DNA of 44,361 bases, from assembly GCF_030651995.1 (NCBI RefSeq), contig NZ_JAUSBN010000070.1, forward strand, positions 1 through 44,361, given 5' to 3'. How positions within the stretch are numbered: position 1 is the first letter of the stretch; each line of letters starts with the position of its first letter. The notes beneath the pieces were generated by a model. It was given only the letters and a program-made list of their open reading frames with translations. It was not told the origin of the DNA and did no database searches. The position numbers were made by a program, and so were the translations under genes. This document shows positions 7,932 to 16,610 of the stretch, piece by piece. The DNA is from Reyranella sp. (GTDB lineage Bacteria; Pseudomonadota; Alphaproteobacteria; Reyranellales; Reyranellaceae).

Positions 7932-8555
7932 ATGGCCCGCATCAGCACGAAGGAAGCGCTGCGACGCATCATTGCCGAGCCGCGGCCGGCGACCCGCGTC
8001 AAGATCCTGGACGCGCTGGACGAGCAATCGATCGAGTTCCTGAAACGCTGCCCCTTCGCCCTGGTCGGCACGACGTCGGCGGACGGGACGGTCGAAGTCT
8101 CTCCCAAGGGCGACGAGCCGGGGTTCATCCGGGTCGAGGATCCGAAGACGCTTCTGATTCCCGAGCGGGTCGGCAACAATCTGGCCTTCGGCCTGAACAA
8201 CATCATCGACACCGGCGAGATCGGCATCATCGCGTTGGTCCCGGCGACCGGGGAGACGCTGCGCATCTCCGGCACGGCGGAGATCCACGACGACCCCGAC
8301 CTCGTGGCATCGCTCAGCTCGCTGGGCAAGCCGGCGCTGCTCGCGACCCGCGTCCGCATCAAGCATTGCTACTTCCACTGCGCCCGCTCAATCGTGCGCG
8401 CCAAGCTGTGGGACCCGAAGGCGTGGCCGGCGCCCGGCCGCATCTCGTTCGGCAAGATCATCGCACCGCGCATCGGCGAGAGCGAAGCCGTCGCGGCGCA
8501 GATCGATGCCAATGTCGAGGGCGCTTACACGACGCGTCTATGGCAAAACACATGA
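7932..8555 (+). CDS. PPOX-fold FMN-binding flavoprotein (MSMEG_1061-like)
   Basis: A 207-residue protein of the pyridoxamine-phosphate-oxidase-like split-barrel superfamily. The typical core is FVGT-like (CPFALVGTTSADGTVEVSPK), followed by GFIRVEDPKTLLIPERVGNN and a GEIGIIALVPATGETLRISG strand pair, with the late CYFHCARSIVRAKLWDP segment of the MSMEG_1061 subgroup. I chose the ATG at 7932 because of the GAAGGAG just upstream; an in-frame GTG at 7890 lacks such a site. Members bind FMN or F420 and reduce or oxidise diverse small molecules, so no exact reaction is assigned. It lies 91 bp after the luciferase-like gene and 23 bp before the cyclase gene on the same strand. Confidence 0.82.
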   Translation: MARISTKEALRRIIAEPRPATRVKILDALDEQSIEFLKRCPFALVGTTSADGTVEVSPKGDEPGFIRVEDPKTLLIPERVGNNLAFGLNNIIDTGEIGIIALVPATGETLRISGTAEIHDDPDLVASLSSLGKPALLATRVRIKHCYFHCARSIVRAKLWDPKAWPAPGRISFGKIIAPRIGESEAVAAQIDANVEGAYTTRLWQNT

Positions 8556-8578
8556 TCGGCTGAGGGACCGGCCCTTCG

Positions 8579-10534
8579 ATGAAGCGCCAGGTCGGTCTGT
8601 TCCTCCTCGTGGTCCTGGTCGCCGTCAGCCTGGGCTCGACGATCGTCGCTTCGCTCGCCATGTACCATCTGGTGTCGAGGCTGCAGGACGAGGAGCTGCA
8701 TCGCATCGAGGCCAGTCTCAGCCAGCGCTTCGACGTCTTCGAGACGATGCTGCGCAGCGAGAACGAGCGCAACACGGCGGTCATGGCGAAGGTGCTGCCG
8801 CAGATCGAGGTGGATGTTGATCGCAACGGTCGCGATCCGGCCGGCCTGACGGTCGACGAGCTCAACGAACTCGCGGCGCGGTACGGCGTCCAGCACATCT
8901 ATTTCATCAACCGCGACCACAAGGTCTTCAACACCAACCTTGCCTCCGACAGGGGCCTGGTGTTTCCGAAGGGGCCCTTCACGGACTTTCTCGATTCGGT
9001 GTTCGGCAAGGGCAGGGCGATGAGCGGCGGGATCGACCTGTCGTCGGTGACGGGCACCCTGCGCACCTACACCTATTACGGTCCGCCCGGTAAGGACTAC
9101 CTCATCGAAGCCTCCACCGAGGTGCGCACGACGCTGAAGCAGGGCGACTTCGGCTGGATGAGCCGCTATTTCTTCGAGGACTATTTTTCCGATGCCGTCC
9201 GGTCGAACGCCTATGTGGCCGATGTCGACGTGTACCTGGTCAACGACTCGGGGACCTGGTCGCTGATCCGGCCCGGCGAGAAGCTCGATCCCATCCGTGC
9301 CGCCGAGATCCTGAGGGAGGGTCGCCTCCAGGTGCCCGACGCCTCCGGCCATCGCGTCACGACCTACAGCCGCTACAACAGGGCAGACACGATCAACGAC
9401 GAAAGGCCGATGATGATCGTGCGCAAGGTCACCTACGACCTGGCGCTCGCCCGGGAGGCCGTGGTGCACGTGTTCGTGAGTTCGATGGTCCTGGTCGCGC
9501 TCGCCTTGCCGCTGATCTACTGGATCGCCTCGCGCCTGCTGCAGCACCGGATCATCGATCCGATCCTGAATTTGCGCGGCGAGGCCGGCGCCATCGCCGG
9601 CGGCGACCTCGATCATGCGATCGCCGACACCGACCGGCGCGACGAGATCGGGCATCTTGCCCGAAGCTTCTCCTCGATGCGGGATTCGGTGCGGTCGCGG
9701 ATCAACGACCTCCGGGAGACCAACCTGGCGATCGAGCGGTTCGTGCCGCAGGCCTTCCTGGCGAAGATCGGCAAGCCGAACATCGTGTCGGTCGCGCTGG
9801 GCGACAACAAGCGCGAGCACATGACCGTCATGTTCTCCGATATCCGCAACTTCACGGCGCTGTCGGAGACGATGACGCCGGACGAGAACTTCGCGTTCAT
9901 CAACGCCTATCTCGAGCATGTGGGGCCGGTGATCCGCGACCATGGCGGCTTCATCGACAAGTATATCGGCGACGCGATCATGGCCCTGTTCGAAACGGCT
10001 GACGACGGCGTGCGGGCCGGTCTGGCCATGCTGGACGCGCTGGATCGTTTCAACGAGGGCCGGGCCGCGCAGGGGCTGGTCCCGGTTGCCATCGGCACCG
10101 GACTCAACACCGGCTCGCTGATGATGGGTACGATCGGCGAGCTGCATCGCATGGACGGCACCGTGATCTCCGATGCGGTCAACCTTGCGGCGCGCATCGA
10201 GAGCCTGACCAAGGTCTATCGTGTCCGCATGCTGATCTCGCAGTACACCTACGATCATCTGGCGGATCCCGCTGCCTACGCGATCCGTCCGCTCGATGTC
10301 GTGGTGGTCAGGGGCAAGACCCGACCGGTGGTGCTGTTCGAGGTGTTCGATCGCGACCCGCCGCCGGAACGCGAGTCCAAGCTCAGGACACGCGAGCCGT
10401 TGCTGCGCGGGGTCGAAGCCCTGCTCCGCCATGACATCGCGGCGGCGCGCACCCACTTCGAGGACTGCCTCGCGCTGGCGCCGGCCGATCCGGCGGCCAC
10501 CAACCTGCTGAAGAGCTGTCCCTCAGATGCGTGA
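8579..10534 (+). CDS. Membrane class III adenylate/guanylate cyclase with HAMP domain
   Basis: A 651-residue inner-membrane receptor cyclase. An N-terminal transmembrane helix (residues about 5-30) is followed by a roughly 265-residue periplasmic sensor region, a second helix at about 298-321 (VFVSSMVLVALALPLIYWIA), a HAMP linker (ILNLRGEAGAIAGGDLDHAI) and a class III catalytic domain at about 410-590. Both metal-binding aspartates are present: D421 in MFSDIRNFTAL and D465 in YIGDAIMALF. The later SDAVNLAARIE motif supports purine binding. A short C-terminal extension follows. It probably makes cAMP from ATP in response to an extracytoplasmic signal; guanylate activity cannot be excluded. It overlaps the 3' end of the convergent desaturase by 12 bp. 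Confidence 0.92.
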   Translation: MKRQVGLFLLVVLVAVSLGSTIVASLAMYHLVSRLQDEELHRIEASLSQRFDVFETMLRSENERNTAVMAKVLPQIEVDVDRNGRDPAGLTVDELNELAARYGVQHIYFINRDHKVFNTNLASDRGLVFPKGPFTDFLDSVFGKGRAMSGGIDLSSVTGTLRTYTYYGPPGKDYLIEASTEVRTTLKQGDFGWMSRYFFEDYFSDAVRSNAYVADVDVYLVNDSGTWSLIRPGEKLDPIRAAEILREGRLQVPDASGHRVTTYSRYNRADTINDERPMMIVRKVTYDLALAREAVVHVFVSSMVLVALALPLIYWIASRLLQHRIIDPILNLRGEAGAIAGGDLDHAIADTDRRDEIGHLARSFSSMRDSVRSRINDLRETNLAIERFVPQAFLAKIGKPNIVSVALGDNKREHMTVMFSDIRNFTALSETMTPDENFAFINAYLEHVGPVIRDHGGFIDKYIGDAIMALFETADDGVRAGLAMLDALDRFNEGRAAQGLVPVAIGTGLNTGSLMMGTIGELHRMDGTVISDAVNLAARIESLTKVYRVRMLISQYTYDHLADPAAYAIRPLDVVVVRGKTRPVVLFEVFDRDPPPERESKLRTREPLLRGVEALLRHDIAAARTHFEDCLALAPADPAATNLLKSCPSDA

Positions 10535-11563
10535 GGCGCGGGCCTCGCGGAAGGATACGAGGCGACGCTGCGTCTCGTCCCACAGGACCAGGCGCACGCA
10601 GCGGAAACTCTGGATCAGGGTCAGGCGCCCGACATCGCGCAGCTCGGGATGGTCGCGCAGCACGTGCGGCAGCCGGTAGTAGGGGATGCGGCTGCTGAGA
10701 TGATGGACGTGATGGATGCCGATGTTGGCGGTGAACCAGCGCAGGAAGGCCGGCAGATCATAGTGCGAGCTGCCGTGCAGCGCGGCCTCGTGCAGGTTCC
10801 AGTCGGGATCGTTGTCCCACTTCGTGTGCTCGAACTGGTGCTGGACGAAGAACAGCCAGACGCCCACCGAGGCGGAGAGCAGCAGCACCGGAAGGTGGAT
10901 CAGCAGGAAGGCCTTGATGCCGACCAGCCAGATGAGCAGGCCGGCCACGAGAACGATCGCCAGATTGTTCGCCATGGTGCTGATCCACGGCCGCCAGCCA
11001 TCGCGCATCAGGCCGATCGGAAGGCGATGCTGGACGATGAACAGATAGGCCGGTCCGAGACCGAACATGACCAGCGGATGGCGATAGAGACGATAGCGCA
11101 GCCGGCCCCACATCGAGCGGGCGCGGTATTCCTCGACCGTCAGCGTGTCGACGTCTCCGAGGCCGCGCTTGTCGAGATTGCCTGTGCTGGCATGATGGGT
11201 CGCATGCGTGCGGCGCCACACCTCGTAAGGTGTCAGCGTGAGGACGCTGGCGATGCGCCCGATCCAGTCGTTTGCCGAGCGTTGGCGGAAGAAGGCGCCA
11301 TGTCCGCAATCGTGCTGGATCGCGAACAGCCGCACCATGAAGGCGCCGGCCGCGAAGGCCAGCGGCAGCGCCAGCCAGTAGCCGATGTCGAGCGTCGCCC
11401 AGGCCAGCGCCCACAACGCGATCAACGGCACCACCGTGACGGCGATCTCGAAAATGCTGCGGCTGTTGCTGGGCTGTCGATAGCGCGACAGGATCTGGGC
11501 CCAGGTGCGGGCGGCTTTCGCCACGTGCGCGCGCGGGCCGGCAGCTTCCGGAGGGGTGCTCAA
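10523..11563 (-). CDS. Membrane fatty acid desaturase
   Basis: A 346-residue integral-membrane di-iron desaturase that puts a double bond into acyl chains of membrane lipids. All three histidine boxes are visible: HDCGH (84-88), HATHH (120-124) and HHVHH (284-288), plus QHQFEH at 241-246. Paired hydrophobic segments occur at about 42-82 and 196-240. The start is a TTG at 11563 preceded by AAGGAAA at about 10 bp; a GTG at 11524 is an alternative without an obvious ribosome binding site. The regioselectivity (delta-9, delta-12 or other) cannot be read from the sequence. The gene converges on the cyclase with a 12-bp overlap of their 3' ends, so convergent transcription may affect both. Confidence 0.92.
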   Translation of the reverse strand: MSTPPEAAGPRAHVAKAARTWAQILSRYRQPSNSRSIFEIAVTVVPLIALWALAWATLDIGYWLALPLAFAAGAFMVRLFAIQHDCGHGAFFRQRSANDWIGRIASVLTLTPYEVWRRTHATHHASTGNLDKRGLGDVDTLTVEEYRARSMWGRLRYRLYRHPLVMFGLGPAYLFIVQHRLPIGLMRDGWRPWISTMANNLAIVLVAGLLIWLVGIKAFLLIHLPVLLLSASVGVWLFFVQHQFEHTKWDNDPDWNLHEAALHGSSHYDLPAFLRWFTANIGIHHVHHLSSRIPYYRLPHVLRDHPELRDVGRLTLIQSFRCVRLVLWDETQRRLVSFREARASRI

Positions 11564-11678
11564 ACGAGTGGATTTCCTTGAGAAGAGGAGCGGGCGTCGG
11601 CAACCGCAAATCGGGCTTAGGGGGCGGTCTGGGCAAAAGCAACGAGCGAAGTGGCCCAGCGCTGCGAATCTTTAGCGA

Positions 11679-12500
11679 CTAAGCCGATTGTGACCGTGGC
11701 GCAGCGGAAACGGCTCCTCTGCCTCGTCCCCTGCCGCGGCTGCGACTGCGGGCGGGGGCGCTTTCCGCAGGAGGCTGAGGCGGCTTGGCACGAATCCGCA
11801 CGGTCCGTCCGTCCGGCTGTTCCATGTCGAAGGCGCCGGTCTTGCGGATCAGGTCGCTGAGCTTGCGAAAGCCGTAGGTGCGCGGGTCGAAGTCCGAGGC
11901 GATGTTGGCGAGGCGCTGGCCGACCGCGCCGAGGCTCACCCAACCGTCTTCCGTCTCCATCTGCGCGATCGCCTTCGTCAGGAACGGAAGGGCGGCGCTG
12001 GCAGGCTGCAGGGAATTTGCAGGTGCATCCTCGCCGGGCGCGGTCACCGCGGCTTCGGGCAGGAGATTCTCGGTGTAGATGAATCGGCGGCAGGCCTGTC
12101 GGAAGCTTTCGGGCGTCTTCTGCGCGCCGAAGCCATAGACGTCGGCCCCCTCCTCGCGCAGACGGGATGCAAGTCGTGTGAAGTCGCTGTCGGAAGAGAC
12201 GAGACAGAAGCCGTCGAACCGCCGGCTGTGCAGCAGGTCCATGGCATCGATCACGAGCGCGATGTCGGAAGCGTTCTTGCCCGACGTGTAGGCGAACTGC
12301 TGATAGGGGTCGATCGCGTATTTCTGCAGGATTTCGGCCCATGACTTGAGGCGCGTGCTCGAGAAGTCGCCGTAGATGCGGCGCACGCTGGCCTCGCCGA
12401 ACTTGGCGATCTCCTCGAACAGGCCGGCGGCGATGCGCGGCGAGGTGTTGTCGGCGTCGATCAGGACGGCGAAGCGGCGGGGGCGGGTGTCTTCGGCCAT
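11679..12500 (-). CDS. NYN-domain RNase-like protein with OST-HTH/LOTUS domain
   Basis: A 273-residue protein. Residues 8-145 form a NYN (PIN-like) nuclease domain with its acidic residues visible: D15 and D17 (LIDADNTS), D79 (NASDIALVIDAMDLL) and D104/D106 (SSDSDFTRL). Residues about 165-235 match an OST-HTH/LOTUS RNA-binding module (ALPFLTKAIAQ, then WVSLGAVGQRL and YGFRKLSDLIRK). The C-terminal tail (about 250-262) is Arg/Gly-Ser-rich, as in nonspecific RNA-binding tails. NYN-LOTUS proteins are widespread in bacteria but their targets are mostly unknown; metal-dependent RNase activity is the family expectation. A GGAGC sequence precedes the ATG. It follows the racemase-like gene by 17 bp on the same strand, so the two are probably cotranscribed. 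Confidence 0.88.
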   Translation of the reverse strand: MAEDTRPRRFAVLIDADNTSPRIAAGLFEEIAKFGEASVRRIYGDFSSTRLKSWAEILQKYAIDPYQQFAYTSGKNASDIALVIDAMDLLHSRRFDGFCLVSSDSDFTRLASRLREEGADVYGFGAQKTPESFRQACRRFIYTENLLPEAAVTAPGEDAPANSLQPASAALPFLTKAIAQMETEDGWVSLGAVGQRLANIASDFDPRTYGFRKLSDLIRKTGAFDMEQPDGRTVRIRAKPPQPPAESAPARSRSRGRGRGRGAVSAAPRSQSA

Positions 12501-12517
12501 GTGGATGCTCCGGGCTG

Positions 12518-13186
12518 TCAGGCGGCCGATGTGGCGTAGATCGCGTCGACATGGATGTCAGCGCAGTCGATGACGGGAAAGCCGGGGTCGTGTCCGGCGA
12601 AGGCCAGGAACAGGTCGGTGCCGCCCAGCATGATCGCTTCGGCGCCACGCGCGCAAAGCGCGCGACCGGCCTCGAAGAAGACCTGCCGTTGGGCCTCGGT
12701 CACGTGTCCGATCGTCGCCATGGCGACGTAATTGTCGTGGACGAGATCGAGCGCGGCACCTTCCGTCGGGACGACCTCCACCGAGGGGATGCCGCCATAG
12801 AGTTTCGATTCCATGACAGTGCGGGTTCCCAGGATGCCGATCTTCCTGAACCGTCCCCTGGCCAGCGCGGCGTCGACCGCCGGGATGGCATTGAGAACGG
12901 GAAGCGGCGAGATCGCCATGAGCTCTTTCACGCAGAAATGGCCGCCCATCGAGGTGATGGCGGCGGCCTGTGCGCCGGCCGCTTTCAGGCGCCCGACGAG
13001 CCCGGCGAAGATTTCAGCCTGTCTCTTCGGATTCCCGCCGACGAGGTTGCGGCTCATCTCCCGCACGTCGGCATGCACCATGGTGAGGTCGAGCGGGAGG
13101 CCGCCGGCGACGTGCCGGTCGATCAGGCCTCGATAGTAGAAGTCGGTGGCGGCCGGTCCTATGCCGGCAATGAGTCCGATATGCAT
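12518..13186 (-). CDS. Aspartate/glutamate racemase-family protein lacking catalytic cysteines
   Basis: A 222-residue protein from the ATG at 13186 (MHIGLIAGIGPAATDFYY); an upstream in-frame start at 13213 would add nine residues with no family match. The overall layout matches two-domain Asp/Glu racemases: an N-terminal GxIGGxGP-like loop, a mid-protein ITSMGGH, and a late IMLGGTDL. In active enzymes the latter two read roughly CNTxH and GCTE. Here the first catalytic cysteine position appears to be Ser79 and the second Gly189. It may therefore be a lyase, an isomerase with altered chemistry or a binding protein. It is upstream of the NYN gene on the same strand and divergent from the P-loop gene. 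Confidence 0.8.
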   Translation of the reverse strand: MHIGLIAGIGPAATDFYYRGLIDRHVAGGLPLDLTMVHADVREMSRNLVGGNPKRQAEIFAGLVGRLKAAGAQAAAITSMGGHFCVKELMAISPLPVLNAIPAVDAALARGRFRKIGILGTRTVMESKLYGGIPSVEVVPTEGAALDLVHDNYVAMATIGHVTEAQRQVFFEAGRALCARGAEAIMLGGTDLFLAFAGHDPGFPVIDCADIHVDAIYATSAA

Positions 13187-13293
13187 GGGCGACTGTCCCC
13201 GATCCGCCACCACGCGGCAACAGCGGCGGCGGGGTCGGGGTGTGGCGAAAAGCGTGCCTGCGGAACGGTTGCTGCCGACGCTAGAGTTTGTCC

Positions 13294-13821
13294 ATGCAGC
13301 GGGTGGCGGTGTTCGGAACGACGGGATCAGGCAAGAGCTGGCTGGCCGAGCGCCTCGGCGAGCGCGCCGGCCTGCGCGTGATCGAACTCGATGCGCTCTT
13401 CTGGGGGCGCGACTGGCAGCCTGCGCCGGTCGACCTGTTCCGTCATCGCGTCGAGCGCGAGACCCGCGATGACGGCTGGATCGTCGTCGGCAATTACGGC
13501 CAGGTGCGCGACCTGGTGTGGCGTCCCGCCGACACGCTGATCTGGCTCGACCTGCCCCTGCCGCTGGTGATGGGACGCCTGCTGCGGCGGACGGTGAAGC
13601 GCGCCGTGACGCGCGAGGAACTATGGGGAACCGGCAACCGCGAAACGCTCGCCAACGCCTTCCTCAGCCGCAATTCGATCCTGCTCTATGCCCTGAAGAC
13701 GCATCGCAGCAATCGCGAGCGCTTCGCCAAGGAATGCGAAGCGCTGGCCGGTGAGAAGCGCGTCGTGCGGCTGCGCAGCCAACGCGACGTCGAACGCTTC
13801 GTGCTCAGTCCGCCGCCTTGA
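13294..13821 (+). CDS. P-loop NTPase, adenylate-kinase/topology-modulation-like
   Basis: A 175-residue single-domain P-loop protein. Walker A is GTTGSGKS (residues 8-15), followed by the LDALFWGRDWQPAP segment typical of the FlaR/topology-modulation and adenylate-kinase-like group. A Walker-B-like strand TLIWLDLPLPLVMGRLLRRT and an arginine-rich lid region follow. Proteins of this group are small nucleotide or nucleoside kinases of uncertain substrate. I chose the ATG at 13294 over the TTG at 13288. It is divergent from the racemase-like gene across about 107 bp, and its last 17 bp overlap the 3' end of the convergent CaiB-type gene. Confidence 0.85.
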   Translation: MQRVAVFGTTGSGKSWLAERLGERAGLRVIELDALFWGRDWQPAPVDLFRHRVERETRDDGWIVVGNYGQVRDLVWRPADTLIWLDLPLPLVMGRLLRRTVKRAVTREELWGTGNRETLANAFLSRNSILLYALKTHRSNRERFAKECEALAGEKRVVRLRSQRDVERFVLSPPP

Positions 13822-15010
13822 CCGCCGGCGCAGGCGCCCGCACGCCGCCGCGCGCCAGCATCGCGTCGATCTCGGCGGCGCCGTAGCCCAGCTCGCTCAG
13901 GATGACCGGCCCGTCCTCGCCGAGATGCGGCGCGTGCCGCTGCGGTGCATGCTCGGAGGCCGGCGGCAGGCCCGCGATATTGGCGACCGGCATGCGGCCG
14001 AACCCGTCCTGATCGATCCAGTCGATGGCGCCCGACTCCTTGACGTGCGGATGGTCGAGATAGTCGGAGTAATTGTTCACCCGCTCGCAGAACACGTCCT
14101 TGGGCTGCAGGATCGCGATCCACTCCTCGGTCGTCTTGGTCGGCATCGTCTCGTTCAGCGCCTTGATGATCTTGGGCGCGTTCTTGATGCGGTTCTCATG
14201 GCTCTGCAGGTCGGGGTCGTCGGCGATGTCCTGGCGGCCGATCAGTTCGAACAGCAGGCGGAAATGGTGCGGCCGCATGGCACTCACCATGATGTAGCCG
14301 TTCGACGTCTTGTAGCTGCCGGCCGGCATGTAGAGGACCGGCGGGTTGCCTTTGGAGTACACCCATTCCATCAGCTTGGCGCCCTGGAAGGCGGCTGCCG
14401 CGCGCATCAGGCTCGAGTCGATGAAGCAGCCTTCGTTGTAGCGGAACTGGCGCATCAGCGCCGCCGACAGCGCCTGGAAGGTGTAGAGACCGGTCGTCAC
14501 GTCGACGGCGATCATGCCCTGCCGCCACGGCGTGCCGTCCGGCATCTTGTTCATCACCATCATGCCGCTGAACGCCTGGATCAGGCCGTCGACGGTCGGA
14601 CGCTTGCTGTAGGGGCCGGTCTGGCCGAAGCCCGACACCGAGCAGTAGACGACGTTCGGGTTGATCCTCCTGATGTCCTCGTAGCCGAAGCCCAGCCGCG
14701 AGATGACGCCGGGGCGGAAGCTTTCCATCACGACATGCGCCTTGGCGGCGATCTTCTTCACGACGGCGACGCCGTCGGCGGACTTGAGATCGAGGGCGAT
14801 CGAACGCTTGCCGCGGTTGAAGGCGACGGAATGGGCGCAGTGATCGCCCTTCAGTTCGCCCAGCGCGCGGCCCCAGTCGCCTTCCGGCGGCTCGATCTTG
14901 ATGACGTCGGCGCCGTGCAGCGCGAGCAGCATGGAGGCGTGCGGCCCCGCGACGCCCTGCGTGAAGTCGAGAACGGTGATGCCGTCGTATGCGCCCTTGA
15001 TCGTGGTCAC
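13805..15010 (-). CDS. CaiB/BaiF family CoA-transferase
   Basis: A 401-residue class III CoA-transferase, which moves CoA between carboxylic acids through aspartyl intermediates. The N-terminal LDFTQGVAGPHASMLLALHGADVIKIEPP block is the family hallmark. The catalytic aspartate is probably D141 in KRPTVDGLIQAFSGM, aligning with the D of YxxxxxxDxxxQAxSG. The start is GTG at 15010, preceded by GGGAGGAAC. It lies 98 bp downstream of the DUF2848 gene and may be the last gene of the SDR-DUF1445-DUF2848 operon. The CoA donor and acceptor are unknown; the context suggests activation of a small organic acid for catabolism. Its 3' end overlaps the P-loop gene by 17 bp. Confidence 0.93.
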   Translation of the reverse strand: MTTIKGAYDGITVLDFTQGVAGPHASMLLALHGADVIKIEPPEGDWGRALGELKGDHCAHSVAFNRGKRSIALDLKSADGVAVVKKIAAKAHVVMESFRPGVISRLGFGYEDIRRINPNVVYCSVSGFGQTGPYSKRPTVDGLIQAFSGMMVMNKMPDGTPWRQGMIAVDVTTGLYTFQALSAALMRQFRYNEGCFIDSSLMRAAAAFQGAKLMEWVYSKGNPPVLYMPAGSYKTSNGYIMVSAMRPHHFRLLFELIGRQDIADDPDLQSHENRIKNAPKIIKALNETMPTKTTEEWIAILQPKDVFCERVNNYSDYLDHPHVKESGAIDWIDQDGFGRMPVANIAGLPPASEHAPQRHAPHLGEDGPVILSELGYGAAEIDAMLARGGVRAPAPAVKAAD

Positions 15011-15108
15011 TTGTTCCTCCCGAAGGCGCTGAACGTACGTTTAGCGACGCCACTCACGCAAGGCCCGACCTGCAGCCGAGCCATGCGTCTTCGCGATACA
15101 GACCGCCT

Positions 15109-15795
15109 TCAGGCGATGATCGGCAGGGTCTCGATGTCGTAGGCGTGGGTGATCGTGCGGCCGAGCACGGGATCCTCGAGTTCCATCTCGAAGCGCGACG
15201 AGGAGCGGATGCCGCCGATCGCCGGCATGGTGCCGCAGAACATCACGGTCCCCATGGGCAGGCGCTTGTTGTCCTTCCAGGCGAAGATCAGCTCGCGCGG
15301 ATCACGGATCCTGGACAGCGGGCCTTCCTGGTAGACGACTTTCTTGCCGCCTTCCTGCACGAAGCTGCGCAGCACCAGTTGATCCCAGTGCGCCTCGACT
15401 TCCTCGAAACGCCAGGCGGTGCGGCCGATCGGCTTTGCGCACATCTGCTTGGAGACCGCGATTCCGTAGCTCTCGACCTTGCGGTCGGTATGGTCGGCGC
15501 CGACCGTCACCCAGAGCCGGTCGGCGGCGCCGATCAGCACCGGCTCGACTTCGCCCGAACTGTCCTCGCCCAGCACCTGGATGCGATCGGCCTGGGTGAG
15601 CATCTGCGCGGCCGCGCGGTAATAGATCGGCACCCGGGACGGCGGCTGCACGCCGATCGCCTTCAGTTCCTCGATGTGATGGTTGAGTGCCGTGACGTCG
15701 CGGCCGGTCCAGCCGGCGATGACCAGATCCTTGATGTCGACCGTGACCTGCTCGACCGCGCCCTTGGCGTGGCCCTCGAATTCCAGGCGCGCCAT
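15109..15795 (-). CDS. DUF2848 protein, fumarylacetoacetate-hydrolase-like fold
   Basis: A 228-residue protein matching DUF2848, a family related to the fumarylacetoacetate hydrolase fold. Recognisable segments are DLVIAGWTGRDVTALNHHIEEL near the N-terminus, SSGEVEPVLIG, VGADHTDRKVE (candidate metal or catalytic region) and a C-terminal GTMPAIGGI loop. The biochemical reaction of the family is not established; hydrolysis or decarboxylation of a beta-keto or oxo-acid is the fold-based guess. It begins 2 bp after the DUF1445 gene ends on the same strand, so the two are almost certainly cotranscribed, and this tight pairing is itself evidence of a shared pathway. Confidence 0.85.
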   Translation of the reverse strand: MARLEFEGHAKGAVEQVTVDIKDLVIAGWTGRDVTALNHHIEELKAIGVQPPSRVPIYYRAAAQMLTQADRIQVLGEDSSGEVEPVLIGAADRLWVTVGADHTDRKVESYGIAVSKQMCAKPIGRTAWRFEEVEAHWDQLVLRSFVQEGGKKVVYQEGPLSRIRDPRELIFAWKDNKRLPMGTVMFCGTMPAIGGIRSSSRFEMELEDPVLGRTITHAYDIETLPIIA

Positions 15796-15797
15796 CG

Positions 15798-16601
15798 TCA
15801 GAGGACGGCCAGGCGGGAGTTGAGCAGGTCGGTAACGAGCATGTAGCCCGGCGCGTGGGTGATGCAGAATTCCGGCTTCACCGTCGCCACGACCGATTGC
15901 GGAGTGACGCCGCAGGCCCAGAAGACGGGCAACTCGTCCTCACGCACCGGCACGGCGTCGCCATAGTCGGGCTTGGAAATGTCCTTGATGCCGATCATCT
16001 CGGGCTTGCCGAGATGGACGGGCGCGCCGTGCACCGACGGGAACCGCGTCGTCACCTGCACGGCGCGGATCGCGTCGGCCGGCCTGAAGGGCCGCATCGA
16101 CACGACCATCGGACCGTGGAACGGGCCGGCCGGCGCGCATTCGATGTTGGTACGGAACATCGGCACGTTGCTGTTGCAGGTCTGATGGCGAAGCTCGAGG
16201 CCGTTCTCGATCAGCGCTTCCTCGAACGAGAAGGAGCAGCCCAGAACGAAGGAGACGAGGTCGTCGCGCCACACACTCTTGAGATCGGTGACTTCCTCGA
16301 CCAGTTCACCGTTCTTCCAGATCCGGTAGAGCGGAATGTCGGTGCGGATGTCGAGATCGTCGCCCAGGGTCGGCAGGCGCCAGTCGCCCGGCTCGGACTG
16401 GCCGAGCAGGGGGCAGGGCTTGGGGTTCAGCATGCAGAAGCGGGCGAAGTCGGCGGCGAGCGCCTTGGGCAGAATCGCGAGGTTGCCCTGGACATAGCCC
16501 GGCGCCATGCCGGAGGTGGGCAGGTGGGCGGCGCCTGCACGGATGCGCCGCCGCGCGTCGCGGCCGGTTTCGCCCTTGAAGCTGGTGATCGTGCTGTCCA
16601 T
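15798..16601 (-). CDS. DUF1445 putative hydro-lyase / D-glutamate-cyclase-like
   Basis: A 267-residue protein of the YcsI/DUF1445 family, whose mammalian relative is D-glutamate cyclase; bacterial members are annotated as putative hydro-lyases. Family landmarks are ARRRIRAGAAHLPTSGMAPG near the N-terminus, GYVQGNLAILP, the DLVSFVLGCSFSFEEAL block, NVPMFRTNIEC and the C-terminal FWACGVTPQ and CITHAPGYMLVTDL. The start ATG at 16601 lies 9 bp after the SDR stop and the gene ends 2 bp before DUF2848, so these three form a compact operon. It may dehydrate or cyclise an amino-acid-like or hydroxy-acid substrate. I am sure of the family, not of the reaction. Confidence 0.88.
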   Translation of the reverse strand: MDSTITSFKGETGRDARRRIRAGAAHLPTSGMAPGYVQGNLAILPKALAADFARFCMLNPKPCPLLGQSEPGDWRLPTLGDDLDIRTDIPLYRIWKNGELVEEVTDLKSVWRDDLVSFVLGCSFSFEEALIENGLELRHQTCNSNVPMFRTNIECAPAGPFHGPMVVSMRPFRPADAIRAVQVTTRFPSVHGAPVHLGKPEMIGIKDISKPDYGDAVPVREDELPVFWACGVTPQSVVATVKPEFCITHAPGYMLVTDLLNSRLAVL

Positions 16602-16610
16602 CGCGAACTC

